64,000 nt of DNA from Lunularia cruciata (Eukaryota > Streptophyta > Marchantiopsida > Lunulariales > Lunulariaceae): the NCBI GenBank assembly GCA_948567375.1, contig OX419756.1, positions 48,896,552-48,960,551 on the forward strand. The letters run 5' to 3'. A program made the translations under genes and the position numbers. The notes under the pieces are model-generated. The model searched no databases. It was not told the DNA's origin and worked only from the letters and a program-made list of their open reading frames with translations. This document shows positions 47,225 to 59,905 of the stretch, piece by piece (position 1 is the first letter of the stretch; every line of letters begins with the position of its first letter).

Positions 47225-48803
47225 CTAGTAGCCACCCTGGATAAAGGTGTTCAGTCGCTTGAGCTCCTCACGATGTTCATCCACAACTGCTCGCACAACA
47301 TCACCAATGGACACCATGCCTTTCATCTTCTTATCTTCCACCACAGGAATGTGCCTGATACGGTTATCTGCAAATAAAACAAATCAAAACAATTTAGACA
47401 ACATAGTCGCCCTTGAAGAAGCGTTCTGCTCAACGTTTCATAACGAGGTTCACTTATTCAGGAATCCTTAAACTCCATGTGCTGGTAAAGTGTCTCCGGT
47501 TCTGATTATGAAGTTCAAGCGACAAACACAAGCTGGCCATCACGTTTCAATAAATCTACCCCATAGGATAGAACATAACAGCAGATAGGTTCAAAGTTCC
47601 ATTTTGATTCGTACCAGTCATGAGCTGCATTGCTCGTAAGACTTTTGTTTCAGGCGTGACAGTAATGAGCTTGTTCTGTCAAAAAGCCAGTTGACATCAG
47701 TCTTCACGCACGTTTCAACCATACGGATTAAAGAGCGATGCAGCTTTCATTGACATGCATACTTCTGTAGAACAAATACATAAATTGATGCGAAAGATAT
47801 CGGAATTACTGTCTCTGAGAAATGCAACTGATATGGACGTGACGTACCTCTTCAGTCATAATGTCACCAACTTTGGTGGTCTTGGATGACCGTCCTTGCA
47901 CGATTATCTTTCTCAGATAATCTGCAACATTTTAGTGATCGTTCGATATACTTCGTTAGATCGATAGGATCAAGTTGCAACTACATCAATCATCCCAAAA
48001 AGATTATAGTAACGGCTATCTTGGAGGTGCAATCACTAGCGCGTACACTTCAAGTCATATCAAACTTTGAACCAGAACCAACCAGAGATGGGTATAGTAG
48101 ACGTACTCCGCTGACAATGACGACGCAGCTTTTCCATAAGCTTCTCAAACGCGAGTCTACGACCAGACTAACGGCCCGAACGATTTGATCGGGCAATGGT
48201 ACGGTGGAAAACAGCAGATTTGTTTCATTTGAGTGACCGGCGGCTTTGATTATTTGTTCTGACTATGCCTTGGTGATTAAGACCAACCACACTCTACAGT
48301 ATACCGGAAGATAGAGCGCAGACGTACCTCTCTCCGTAACAATTCCCGCAATTGCCGACTTTCCGCCGGGCTTCACGACGAGCAGCGCCCCCACGTTGTG
48401 ACTAGTCATCTGCTCAATATCACGAAAAGAAAATGGTCTTTCAACCTACAGACCGGAGTATTGAGTAAAATCTATAGTAAGACGTGCATAGCCCTGGAAA
48501 GTCGTAAAGATCTCATCATCAACACTTCCACGGAACTAGGACGATCATGGTGAGCAAGCCGCTTGCCTGTTTAACGGCATCATACACGGTGTCGTCTGTT
48601 GAACACCACAACCATGAACCATCGGCCTTGTTACCCTTGTCCTTCAAGATATCCGATATCTTAGTGCTCTCGAAACCAACATCTTCGAGCTTCTGAGAGG
48701 CACTGGTGTCGGAGTAAGATCGGGCCGCGACTGAAATACGCTGCAGAACGCCTCCACTGATGGTCTGTCCTTGAGACTGGATAATTCTAGTAAGACTCTG
48801 CAT
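47225..48803 (-). CDS. CBSX3: CBS-domain protein CBSX3, mitochondrial, five exons
   Basis: Exons 48803-48567, 48409-48328, 47921-47848, 47675-47615 and 47367-47225 join in phase to 198 residues plus TAG. Residues 1 to about 40 are rich in R, S and Q with no acidic residues before about residue 32, fitting a mitochondrial presequence. Then come GFESTKISDIL and SWLWCSTDDTVYDAV. The first CBS motif has MTSHNVGALLVVKPGG and GIVTERDYLRKI, and the second ITVTPETKVLRAMQLMT, NRIRHIPVV and GMVSIGDVV. The end is VDEHREELKRLNTFIQGGY. This is nearly collinear with Arabidopsis CBSX3 (206 residues), which binds and regulates mitochondrial thioredoxin o and so affects redox and respiration. Paired CBS motifs bind adenosine nucleotides. 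Intron 1 uses a GC donor (48566-48565), and the other three introns are GT-AG. Confidence 0.93.
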
Positions 48804-49870
48804 TTTGAGTGGACACGGTCCGCCTTCCCACGCTCCAATATAATTTCGCGACTAGGGAGCTTCAGCTGAATATGACCTCTGCATGCAAATTGATGTCCAG
48901 TTTACAAGTCAGTCAGTCCTCCCTCACAAGCCCTGAAAAGAAACCACATGATGCCCCCATCATGACTACCTAAGAAGCTCAATTTGCAGTCCGCGAAACA
49001 AGATCGATCAGCTTGAGAAAAGGTCCTACGCTCACGACACAAATCCGAAGGCTCAACAGCTTGAACCACCAGCACACTTGTCAACCTATTCCGCTTTCCA
49101 CACCATTTGAGATGCAGTATCGACAGAAACTACTCATCGCTACTCCAGAACAAGAATCAGAGAAACCATACTGACGCCGTAAGAATCATTCAAACGTTCA
49201 TCGAAACAGCACTTTACCGAGACCGATTGTAGAGAAACCCTTGCGATTGCCAGACACAGATCGAAGCAACAATTCTGGATCCAAGACGTCAACTCTGTCC
49301 TTTGTATCCTCTCTCCTTGCTCGCGATGCTTATCCGGGGGCAAGTACGTTTGCACGACCGTCGGCCATTGGATAAGACCCGGTCCACACAGCTATTCCTG
49401 AGGTGGAAGATGACTAGGATGCAGATCTGGCAACGACAAGCGCTGCCATGCTGTAACATGAGTGTCGAAACTACTGCTAAATTTAAACGATGCCGAGTTT
49501 TTGGCCTGTCCAGATCTTCCTGTGCTGCCCGTAATAGAATCTCAGTCCATGTGTTCGGACCGGATAGTTTGGTTTCAGATCTGGAAGACCAGAAGCAGTA
49601 GTGTGGGTCCCTATTCCGAATTGGTCTCGCCGTCCCGTTAAAAAAAGTGAAATGCAGCTGAGATGCACCTGCAATTCGCTAGCCTTAACCAATGAACTTA
49701 GGGGGCTATCATAGTCACTAACTCGTTACCCCACGTTCATTTCAAGTCTATTGGATAAGGAATATATTCAATTTCCGTGACTTACATTACATCAAGATCG
49801 CCTTCCTGCTACTAGTTGGGAGCCCATGGCTACCGTGTCTTATGAATCTTGGTATCTATCGGAATCAATT
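48804..49870. other. CBSX3 upstream region
   Basis: GC-balanced, presumably promoter and 5' UTR of CBSX3. Short open frames on both strands (for example 49302-49601 plus) lack motifs. Confidence 0.45.
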
Positions 49871-52800
49871 TTTAGAAAGAATGTCATCTGGATCTTTACT
49901 ATATTAAAGAAATACTATTTAGAACTCTATCATACTTAACTGATGTTTCTGGTGAGTTACATACTTTATAAGCTATATTTAAGCTTATAAACATTGAATT
50001 AAATTTAGTCAAATAAAACATATTATAATTAACTTACAACTGTTGTCAGCTTTAAGATGGAGTCCGTAGATGAGATTGAAGTTAGGTTGATAAGTCTGCG
50101 TCACTATTATTATATTATGCTAGTTGTTCGATGTCTTTAGATGATGAGTAGATAATGAATTTCCTTTCCAATCTTGAGATTCAGGTTTAAATAAATGAAT
50201 ATTTTATATGTTCTTATAGTTAACCACAATTTAATTTGAAAACTAATATTTTTAACCTTCGGTTAAAGATCTTAGCGTTCAGAAATTATTCTATTTTCTT
50301 AGACTTAAGCACGTGTTAATTTTATACTATTTTTAACCTTTGGTTAACGATCTTTGTGCTTTGTATTTAAATTTATTTATTTATTTATTTATTTTATGCA
50401 TAAATTCATATGATGTAATATTTATATATGTTTTCGTAAAGCAGAAGTCGAAATGCTATGTTTCTGAACTAAGAGTAAGCAATAATATGCTCAAAATACT
50501 AGCACATAGAGTTGATCTTGATTCATCTTGTTATATATATGTATTATATATTAATATTATATATTATGCATAAAATTTATGATGTTTGAATATAATGAGA
50601 TGATTTAAGACCATTTGATGAAATCGTATTTGTATAAATTCAGCATCACTTTCCTCTTTCAAAAATAAATTAGACCTATTCAATATCTAGAATGTATTTT
50701 AGCTTAATTACATAATTTATATTAAATGAATTATTTTTTCAGTAAATAAATAGCAAGGCTATATGGGAAAAGCATAAGAGCAACTAAATAGAGAAAAGAA
50801 AATAGATGCAACTTAATAGAAGTTAGATTTGATGACGTAATATGAGATAGATATGATAATTTTTCTAAATTAATTCAATAGGTTGAGCTCTTGATTATTA
50901 AATTACGTAATATATAGTATATCATCTAGTAATTTTAATATTATTTGCTACAATAATTATTAGAAATTTTTTCAGTACTTTTTTTCCACATTTTAGATCC
51001 TTGAATCTAGAATATGCTTCAATAGTCATTGAAGAATATTTATCTAAATTTAATGTCGTTACTGTTTCACCGCCCCATGTTATATGAAATTATCAACTAC
51101 TTACTTGAATTTAGCTTAATTTCATTTTAGCTTCAACTGGTCTCATTAATAACAATAGAGCTTCAACTGGTCTCATTAATAACAATAGAGCTTCAATTAG
51201 GTTTAGTAAAGCTACTTTAGAAATAGGGAGCTTTGCTAAGAGTATTTAAGCGTAATCAAAGATTGTAGCGCCTTCAATACAAAAAGTTAACAACTTTCTT
51301 TACCTAAATGTGTAAAAGAACTTGGATTTTGATAAATATTCCGTCAGATCATCTAATATTTCAGTTCAAAATTCAATATCCGAAGTTATAAAACATATAT
51401 CTAGATAGTTTATTGATTTCTAGTACTGGTGTGATCGATATCTATAAAATTGATTCAGGAAATACAGACATTAATGTACAATCCTTCTTTTATAATACTT
51501 AAGAGTTGATAGCTTATTCTTTTCCTCATGTTAGAAATTTTTTCACATATTAAAGTATAGAAATCTGAAAAAGAATTTCTTGTAAAAAGATTTAAAGCAA
51601 TGTATTTTCCTATAATTTTATTTCTTATAATTTACCAAATTTCTTGGGGAAATATTAGTCAATAATTACAACTTCCCAACTCGTAAAGTAAACTAGCAGA
51701 TTGGTAACTATGAAAATAAAGTAGGAAAGATAGCTTATGGTTATATTCTTATCTCTAGAGTTTTGAAAGTTCCGATTGTTATAAATAGATACTTGTTGAA
51801 TATCTAATTACCATGACCTTGTAAGTTTGGACTAATAGGTTTAGGTCATGAGTTTAGGAGCTGTTTTGGTAATGTCGGATAATAACTGTATATAATTCCA
51901 GGAAATTTGTTATTAACTGTTATAATAATAATGTTTATATAGGTAAGCCTAACAAAAGAACATAGCTATTAAATCCGGTAGGTCGATTCTTCTTTTCTTT
52001 CCACTTGGATTTATCAGTCATGGTGGACAATAGAAGATTACCTTCCACTTACTTAACCTAGCTGCTTGCCCATACAATATATGTATTCAGAAAATTATAC
52101 AATTAAATATTAAATTTCAAGATGATATTATTTGAAATTTCTTAATTCTTAATACAAAATTCCTTCCGAAATATCTTTTTTTCAAGGATTTATAGATATT
52201 TATCTAGTTCTTGGGCTTCCCGATAAACCATTCTGCCCGTTCATGATTTAGATAATATATTATCTTCTTTGCCAGTTTTATACCTTGGGATTGAGGGGAT
52301 ATCGAAAAACCTGTCGCAAAAATAAAAATAAAAGAGGGTAGAACAACCTATCTAAGAAGAAACTAATATACTAAAAAAATAGTCAATTTTAACCTGGGAT
52401 TCATAGTAGTACTTTTGTGTAAACTTTTCCTACATCGTTGGAAGTACATGATTAACATAAAAAGCTTAAAATATATTAAACGTAATGTCATGTCCTGCGA
52501 TTACCATAAAAAGATCAAAGATATAAAACACAATGTAATGACCTGTATGTTATTTGTATATATGATCGCCTATTTGTATTCACATACAACATATATATAG
52601 ACATATAATATGACTTTCAATACCTATAAGATATTTATTGAGGTTTAGTTACTTATCTTCCTATATGGTAGTAAAACATATTGCTATGAAAAGGTAAATA
52701 AGATACTGAAATTTAAGTTCTCAACAGTAAATCTGATCATACTACTATATACTTCATATGTAAATCTGATTAAAGTGCTGTATACTTCATAAGATCTACC

Positions 52801-53560
52801 CGGATTCTATATTCCAATGGATAAAGTCTTATGTAAGTTAATCAAATGTATTGGATATGGTATACCCTATCTGCTGTACCCTATCTGCTGCAAAGTGTCT
52901 TTCTATAGAAAAGAACTTAAATTTTAAAGAGAAACAAAACTAACTCCAGATCAAAACATGAAAGCATAGGCTTCAAGTTTCTTATATCTAAAATTTAAGA
53001 TTGAAAAAAGAGATGTTAACTTCATAATAGACATAACTCTACTCTAGCTGAGCAATGCTCATAGAGGAGATTAGAAGTCATATCCGAACTGAGACTAGGT
53101 GAAATTAAATATAGATGAGAAAAAGACAATCATCAAATTAATATCACATTAGCTCGTTAATCTACTTCAACAACAAAAACTCCCTACCTAAGAATGAAAA
53201 TTCCATTATAGTGTGGCAACTTGTTTAAGGATCTTTCTCCTTGTCCAACCTGAAGATTACTTCAGATTGGTGCCTTTTCACCTTGGTAAACATATCTTTA
53301 CATCAATAATGAAAGGTCAGATTCCATGCCAAAAGTTGTGGATGGCCCAGTCTTTTTTTTACCCGATGGAGTGAAAGGTGTGTCTAAATTTACAGTAAAT
53401 TTGAACGATCACTGTAACAATTAGAACTATTTTACATTCCATATAATGTTGCGACCTCCACCCGTTGAGGATAAGATGAGACTATTTTTGTCGACATCGA
53501 GTGTCTCTACAACTAGTTAGGACTATAACTATAAAACTTCTCTAACATAGGGCTCCGCCC
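49871..53560. other. AT-rich gene-free DNA with small tandem repeats
   Basis: Very AT-rich. Contains a TTTA microsatellite (about 50372-50395) and a short 15-bp duplication near 52862-52891. No gene or recognisable TE coding sequence. Confidence 0.6.
51129..51194. repeat. 30-bp tandem repeat, 2.2 copies
   Basis: AGCTTCAACTGGTCTCATTA... occurs at 51129 and 51159 without change, with a partial third copy at 51189. Perfect identity implies a recent slip or unequal exchange. Confidence 0.9.
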
Positions 53561-54135
53561 TTGCCGGGAAATAGTTCAATCAATCCCCCTGCAGAGTGTG
53601 GGCAATATCATTTTCGGACAGACAGCTACCACAGTACATTATAAGCAAAGTTATGTTCTCGGCGAGTATCACAAAAATATACGAATGCCTAGAGAGTCGT
53701 TCCCGGGGAGAATACAATTCCCGGCAGACAAATTGTTGCGAGGAACTGTATCCCGGACTTAAAAAATATTACCGGCTGTGTCCACTTGTCAACAAAATGA
53801 AGAATCAATTGAAGTAGGTGAGAGATCGAGAGGAAGTCGTGATAGGATTGCTAGGGTTAGGTCACTGACTCACTGCCCGGATTTAAAACATGTCCTGGAT
53901 CTTCTTTGGCGAAGTAGGATCTTGATACTAGCTCGGCAACGCGCGCCAATTGGGAGCCACGTGGATGGGCAAGTTGTAGTGCGTGGAGAATCTGAGTATG
54001 GAGATCCTACCTCCTCCCCTTACGCTGTAGCGACAAGAGTTCCGGCGCGAGTTGAGAAGAAAGGGAAGATACCACGCGTCCTGTTTTGCGGAATCAAGGG
54101 TAGTAGCAAGGTGATTCCTCAATTAATGTTTTCTA
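53561..54135. other. GC-balanced unassigned segment
   Basis: Balanced composition between AT-rich blocks. A 150-codon plus-strand frame (53778-54227) runs into the inserted LINE tail at its end and has no recognisable domain. Confidence 0.3.
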
Positions 54136-54148
54136 ACAAATGTAGTAT

Positions 54149-54217
54149 TTGTCTTTCCCTTGTACGGCTTGATGGGGTCTTCCCATCCTTCGTTTCTTCT
54201 ACGCGGTCGCCTTTCAC
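54149..54217 (+). mobile_element. 69-bp LINE 3' tail insertion (copy T7)
   Basis: Contains only the second half of the tail (CCCTTGTACGGCTTGATGGG ... CTACGCGGTCGCCTTTC). It is flanked by a perfect 13-bp duplication ACAAATGTAGTAT (54136-54148 and 54218-54230). The GATGGG/CCCATC hairpin is intact. Confidence 0.88.
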
Positions 54218-54684
54218 ACAAATGTAGTATCGTTGTGTCATACCGTTTCATTATTCATAAAAAGATCAAATTCACGGGAAATTGAACACACGCAGCCTAG
54301 AAGGATGAATTGAGAAAAAAAATTATCTAGTTCCTTAGGTGATTTTTTGGGGACGATGATATAATAGCAAATATATTGACCTGTCTTTAGACTTTCTTGA
54401 TTGAAGATCCATCCTAGTGAGTTTTGCAAGAAATAGTAATCAACATCAGTTTATGTGAACGTCCATAATATATGAGTAGGTATATCTAGTGGCAGGTTAA
54501 TATTATAGACTTCCATAGTCTTGCCAACGAAAGTCATAGTATTATATTGTTATAGATTATGGAAAAAGAGTATCATAAGCCATCTGCATAAAGGGAGCAT
54601 TAATCAATGTGATTTGAAGGTCAAGGTGTATGCAGCATAAAAATGACAATATTTTTTGGGGGGTCAAATTTAGTATAGATGTTT

Positions 54685-54718
54685 TCAAATTCTTTGGTAG
54701 AATTACCAAAGAATTTGA
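54685..54718. repeat. Perfect hairpin, 15-bp arms and 4-nt loop
   Basis: TCAAATTCTTTGGTA, loop GAAT, then TACCAAAGAATTTGA. It sits about 30 bp outside the 3' end of LINE copy L2. Confidence 0.9.
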
Positions 54719-54747
54719 TTATGTAAATTAATACTGTAAATAGAAAA

Positions 54748-57060
54748 AAAGGATGGCCTTGTAGAAACCATAAAGGATAGGAAGACCCCATCAAGCCGTA
54801 CAAGGGTGAGACAAAATAGGTAAAATGGGGCTAAGCCCCAATAGAGTAAATATGAGGAATCTGCCTTACTGCACCTAAGATATCCAAGCTATGCAAGTTG
54901 TACTGTCTACAAATAATTGGAGCATCCAAAGAAACATCACCTAGTGTGATTGCTCTCTTATGGATTGCTCCAATCATTGCCGTATGTAGAGCAATGGACA
55001 CATGCTGTCTAAACTATGCTACAAAGTATGAGAGTGAGAGTGGTACATCCTGGTGCCTAACATGATAAGCTGTTGTGCACTCCTTGAAAAATATGTCAAA
55101 TGCCGTGTCCATAATTCCATATAACTCCAAGGCTAGAGGAACAAAGAGGTGACCTCGTTGCATGCCCCTACACTTGGAGACCTTGCAAGCTGTTGTTGTA
55201 CTTGCCACCCATCCAAGGGGATGAGTAATCACTCCCTTTGGAACTATATTACACGTAGGATCCATAACCATGATATCCGCTACTATCATGTGATCATCTC
55301 AAACCAAGTATAAGACTGCCTTAACACATGTTGCCTGCAAAGTATACTAACACTCCCTCAAAGCCAAGTATCCATTCTCTCGTGCCATAGCAAACACTAT
55401 GTCCATACTAGCATCATGGCTAGCTATCCTATGTCCTCCAAAGGGACACCATGTCATATAGATTGATGTTGTATCTATTGTAGAACCACACTCACAAGTG
55501 AGTAATGAAGATGCAAATGGGTGGATCAAACCTAGATGAAACCTCATTGTTGTAGAGAAAGTAGCTAGTGTGAGTCGGAATGCCCTAATGAACAATTGAC
55601 CTAGGATCCAAGGGCTTGCACTATTGCCATAGCAAGAGCAAAGACGTGCTCTAGTAGCATGAGGAATGGACGAGTCAACTAAGAGAGAATGTAACGTATG
55701 CTCACACTATTGCTCCACCAAGGAAGATTGTAACCTCAAGTCCAATATGATGATAGTGAAACAAAAGATGGAAAGTCCTTGCATGCCCTTGGGGATAGAC
55801 TATCTCTTGTCTGCCACAATAACATCTTGAGAGAAAAGGATCTCTCCTCCACTTCTATCACATAAGTCTCCAAAATGTGCCTATCAACAACCACAAAACA
55901 AGAGGAATTTAGGGGTGACAAGAGTGCCCAACTACCCAAAAATGCTATAGGTGTAGTCTCCTCCATAGATAGCAAGCCAACCTTTCCACACAAGATAGGC
56001 ATAGCCATCTATCTACTTGCCAAATCCCCTATTACACACTCAAATGTCCATGGTCCAATAACATCACCAAAGACTCCCATAGCCCTCCTATCAAAGGATC
56101 TTACACATGATAAGAAGGACAAGGAAAGAGGAATTGTGCAGAGGAGGTAAGTTGGTCGATGAACAATACTAGAGGAGAGTATACTAAATGCCATCTGTGG
56201 ACCTCCTAATAATGAAAGGTCATCCACATGGAGAATATCTTTTGCAAGGGCAACATCTAAGAAGTGTGTGACAAAATCCTCACTTTAGAGCAAATAAGGA
56301 TCCCCTTAAGGGATCACATTGACGTGTACCAACAATTGACTCCAATATGGTGACTCTCTCCTATGAAAATCATGCTAGTAGTAAAAGAAAGCAAGAGAGT
56401 CACAAAAGGACTTCATAAAAGGAATAAGACTTGCCAAGGATCCACTAGCTTCCTAGCTTTCTAAAGATGGATGCCTAAGAGACACTATTAAAAGAATTCT
56501 CAACATCTACCTATAGGAAAACCCATTCCAGATGGACATCTAGGAGTGCTCTAATGCCTAGAGATATAGCCTTACATCTTCCAAGTGTAGATACTCCAAA
56601 CTGATGTGATTGAGGTTCTATTGGAAGTGAAATGACGTTGAAGGACAATGGTGCGGTTGACCAAATGCAAAAAGATCTCTCTAATAGCAATTGGTATAAT
56701 ATCCTCCGTGTCCTTCTCCATTGTGAGAAGTGGACTAGCACCTAACACTAGACTAACAAACATAGGAATGTCTCTTCTTGCTACTACTATAACCACTTGA
56801 ATCAACTTGGCAAAACCAATAGATGGATTATTTGCCTAAAAGCAATCTCTAAGGTGCTCATATACTAGCCCAAACAAGCCTCCTAAGGAAAAGCAAGGGG
56901 TAGTACACAATGCTTGTGCAAAAAGTGACCTATCAAGATATAAAGGCTGCTCCGGCTGATAATCTAAGACCTCTAGTGGTAATCCTTCCTCCTACCATAG
57001 GATGTAGTGAGCATAGGAAAAAGATAACTCATCAATAGAACTAGCCATAAATAAAGGATG
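54748..57060 (-). mobile_element. LINE-like non-LTR retrotransposon, copy L2 (best preserved)
   Basis: Read from high to low: RDIPMFVSLVLGASPLLTME and IIPIAIREIFLHLVNRTIVL near 56800-56650, HQFGVSTLGRCKAISLGI and a DVENSFNSVS-type RT motif A near 56600-56480. These are followed by FDRRAMGVFGDVIGPWTF (56110-56050), VGLLSMEETTPIAFLGSWAL (about 55980-55920), a CECG...CPFGGHRIASHD cysteine/histidine motif (about 55545-55450), and FVPLALELYGIMD (about 55160-55120). A roughly 145-bp tail ends at 54748. It was probably a one-ORF LINE with RT and a C-terminal zinc-knuckle plus possible nuclease-like domain. Several stops and frameshifts make it inactive. The 5' boundary is not defined. Confidence 0.7.
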
Positions 57061-59306
57061 TAGTGCTTGTGCTACTCTACTACACTCTCCCGCTTGACCC
57101 AATGTCCTACACCGTCATAATCAAGTGGACTATGTGGTATCATGTAATAAAACCTATCTCCTAAAACATGCAGCCTTAATAGACTCCTCTTGAAGGACCG
57201 CCCAATCCAATTCTCAAAATTGATGAAATCTAGCAGCCGCCTCTCTATGCCCTACACGTCCCTCTCTATCATAATAAAGATACCATCAAGGGAGTAGGAG
57301 GAATAAGAACCATGCTAACTTGTCCAAGGGATCACATGCCAAACAATCAAGTGTTAGGAAAAATGCTTATCTAGCTTCATCATAAAGTGTATGAGGTAGC
57401 ATGTGGAATAGACATGGACATGGAAAACTAATCTCAAATAACAAGTCATGGGAGTGGTTAAACCTAAGAAGCTAACCACTCCTATGACTAGATTGGTACC
57501 CTTAGAACAATCAACAAAGGGATAGAAGAAGCATGCATAATCTCAAGTGTCATTGCTGTCAATGTGGTTGCTTGCCTCACGTAAGCATCTCAACTGGTCC
57601 AATCATAGTCTTTGTGCGTCCTTCCTACATGGGTCTTTACTCCTTGTGAAGTAAAGTGTTGATGACACGCTGGGCATGGTGTATCTTGAGACGCTCTAGG
57701 TGGCCCACATGGGGAGGTATAGCCATGGCTAGCACAAGAATAACGGTAGTAACACATGATGCTTCTCTCCATATCTCCCCATACCTACAAAACCATAACC
57801 ACTCACATCCTAACTCACATAAGAAAATACAATCCTCTAAACCTTAACAACTATAAACTCCCATAACTTTCAATTTCCATCTCAAAAGTTTTCAAACTAA
57901 GTTCCCATGGAGCTCAATCATTAAAAACAAGAGATTAGAAATGAAAATTCCTAATGCATCACTCTCAATGTGTAATGATCACTTTAAACCCTAAAAAACC
58001 TAAAAATCCCCATAAATTTCTATTCAATTCTCCATAGTCTTCAATCTAGGTACCAATGAAATGAAAATCAAAAAATGAACAGAATTGAATATTCACTCAA
58101 GTGCTATATGGAAGAGAGCACTCAGAAAATATGTATCTTTCTTCTCACATCTCTTCCTCTCCTCTCTTATCTCCACACTCTCCCAAATTCATCACCATCA
58201 CTCGTATCAATACTATTTGTAGTTTGTAGTTTGTAGAGGTATGATATAGAATTTGATATTCAAATATATGTCATTCATACATACATCAAAAACTTAAATG
58301 GGCAAGAGATTTGATACCATGCTTTTGAAAAGAGCTAAAATCATATATATTTGAATCAACAAGAAAGAGAATTGTTGCTTAGCTTCAAAAGTAAGAGAAA
58401 AATATTGTCTCTATTTCATGGAAATAAAGCATAAAAAATGTATGTAATTATGTCATATTTAACATTTGAGAAGAAGTTTTCTAGCTTCTAGCTTTCCATC
58501 TAAATCAAATATAATATATAAATTGAATGTAGTATTTTAGCTTGATATGCTTATTTAAGAAGATTAAATGAAGTTGAGGTACATGAAATTTTGTAAAGGC
58601 ATTGGAAAAGGCATTTGAAGATCATATAATGTTAGAAATAGGTAATTTCTAGTTTAGTGCAAAGTGGGACAAAACTAATTTTGGGGGTTTTATCAAGCAC
58701 CATCAAAGAGTGTCAACTCTAGTGACACTTAAAGTTGAGTGCTAGAATGTATGATACATCAAAGTTCAAAATATCATGCACAAATATATTATAACATAAC
58801 ATATATTGATATATTGTTATAAACAACATACACTAGAGGCACTTTAGAAGCACAACTCATAAGGAAGTTTTACATGAACTCTAAAGTGCCACACTAATCG
58901 GTTCAGTTCACACATTCAACTTGGATCAAAGTCTCAATATTGCCATCAATTGACTTTAATTACACAATCAAGCCACACTCACTTTAGCTAAGAGTCTCTA
59001 GGTGATGCTCACTGGCCTCTATCTACCATAACCATTAACTCAAAGACTCAACATTACAGAAGTGAGCTCTCTTAAACTACATTTCAAAAGTATGTTGCAA
59101 GGTTGTACATACAACTACCAAGCTTGGGTCCATAATGCCATCAGTTTTTGGGAGGTGGCATGACACACAATTGCACATATGATCCTTCTAAAAACACCAT
59201 CACATCCTTCCAATATGAGGACTCCAAAAGGCAAAATTTTGTGCACTTTCAAGATGATGCGACATGTAGTCACATCAAGTATTGTTAGTATAGTCTACTA
59301 TAGATA
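57061..59306. other. Gene-free stretch
   Basis: The first few hundred bases may be the 5' part of LINE L2, without recognisable coding. The rest is AT-rich. No gene seen. Confidence 0.45.
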
Positions 59307-59905
59307 TACATAACGCAATGCTCCAAGGACAAGAGAAACCCCAAGAGAAGAAACACAAGAGAAACACAAGGTTTCATTCCTCGATACTCTTATGTCCAAA
59401 AGGAGCACATTGTCTTTATTATATAGCAAAGAGGATCCACTCAAAGGGAGCTACACCCTTGGAACAAATACATGATTGGTGACATGTCAACAAGCTCCAC
59501 ACTTAGATAAGTTGTATGGATTGGTGACATGTTGATCTTTGTCCTATTTGGTTGGTCAAACAATTTTGACCAAAAAGAATCTTTGGGGAATCTTCTTATA
59601 AGAAACTATGAATAGCATGGGTAAGATACCATTGGAAAGATCTTGACAAGATAAAAAGGGATAGAAGGCAACACCTTTTCACCTAGAGGGAGTGGTATAT
59701 TCTATTTTGAGTCCTAATTCATTTGTTTAGGCTCCCAAAATTGGCTTAAAATTTTTTAGGATGTTTTTGACCTTTATCCTATTAGTGGAAGTATTCTTTT
59801 GTTGACATCTTTATATGATCTACTTAGACCATTGTACATAACATCCCTAAAGATGTTACCAAAATTTTCCACCTTCTTCTAATCTATCTAGCTAATGGTA
59901 TTACA
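59307..59905 (-). repeat. 3' LTR of the second F1 chromovirus
   Basis: Shares TTATTATATAGCAAAGAGGA, CATGGTGACATGTC-like blocks and the terminal GGTATTACA (59897-59905) with the other F1 LTRs. The left end is diverged (CATAACGCAATGCTCC) and approximate. Confidence 0.8.

Noticed and set aside
48410-48445. Alternative CBSX3 exon 2 start 36 nt upstream (adds 12 in-frame residues)
   Set aside because: It would insert residues into a block that is gap-free in known CBSX3 proteins and still needs an unusual donor.
53778-54227. 150-codon plus-strand gene
   Set aside because: Its last part is the inserted LINE tail and target-site duplication, and no domain is visible.
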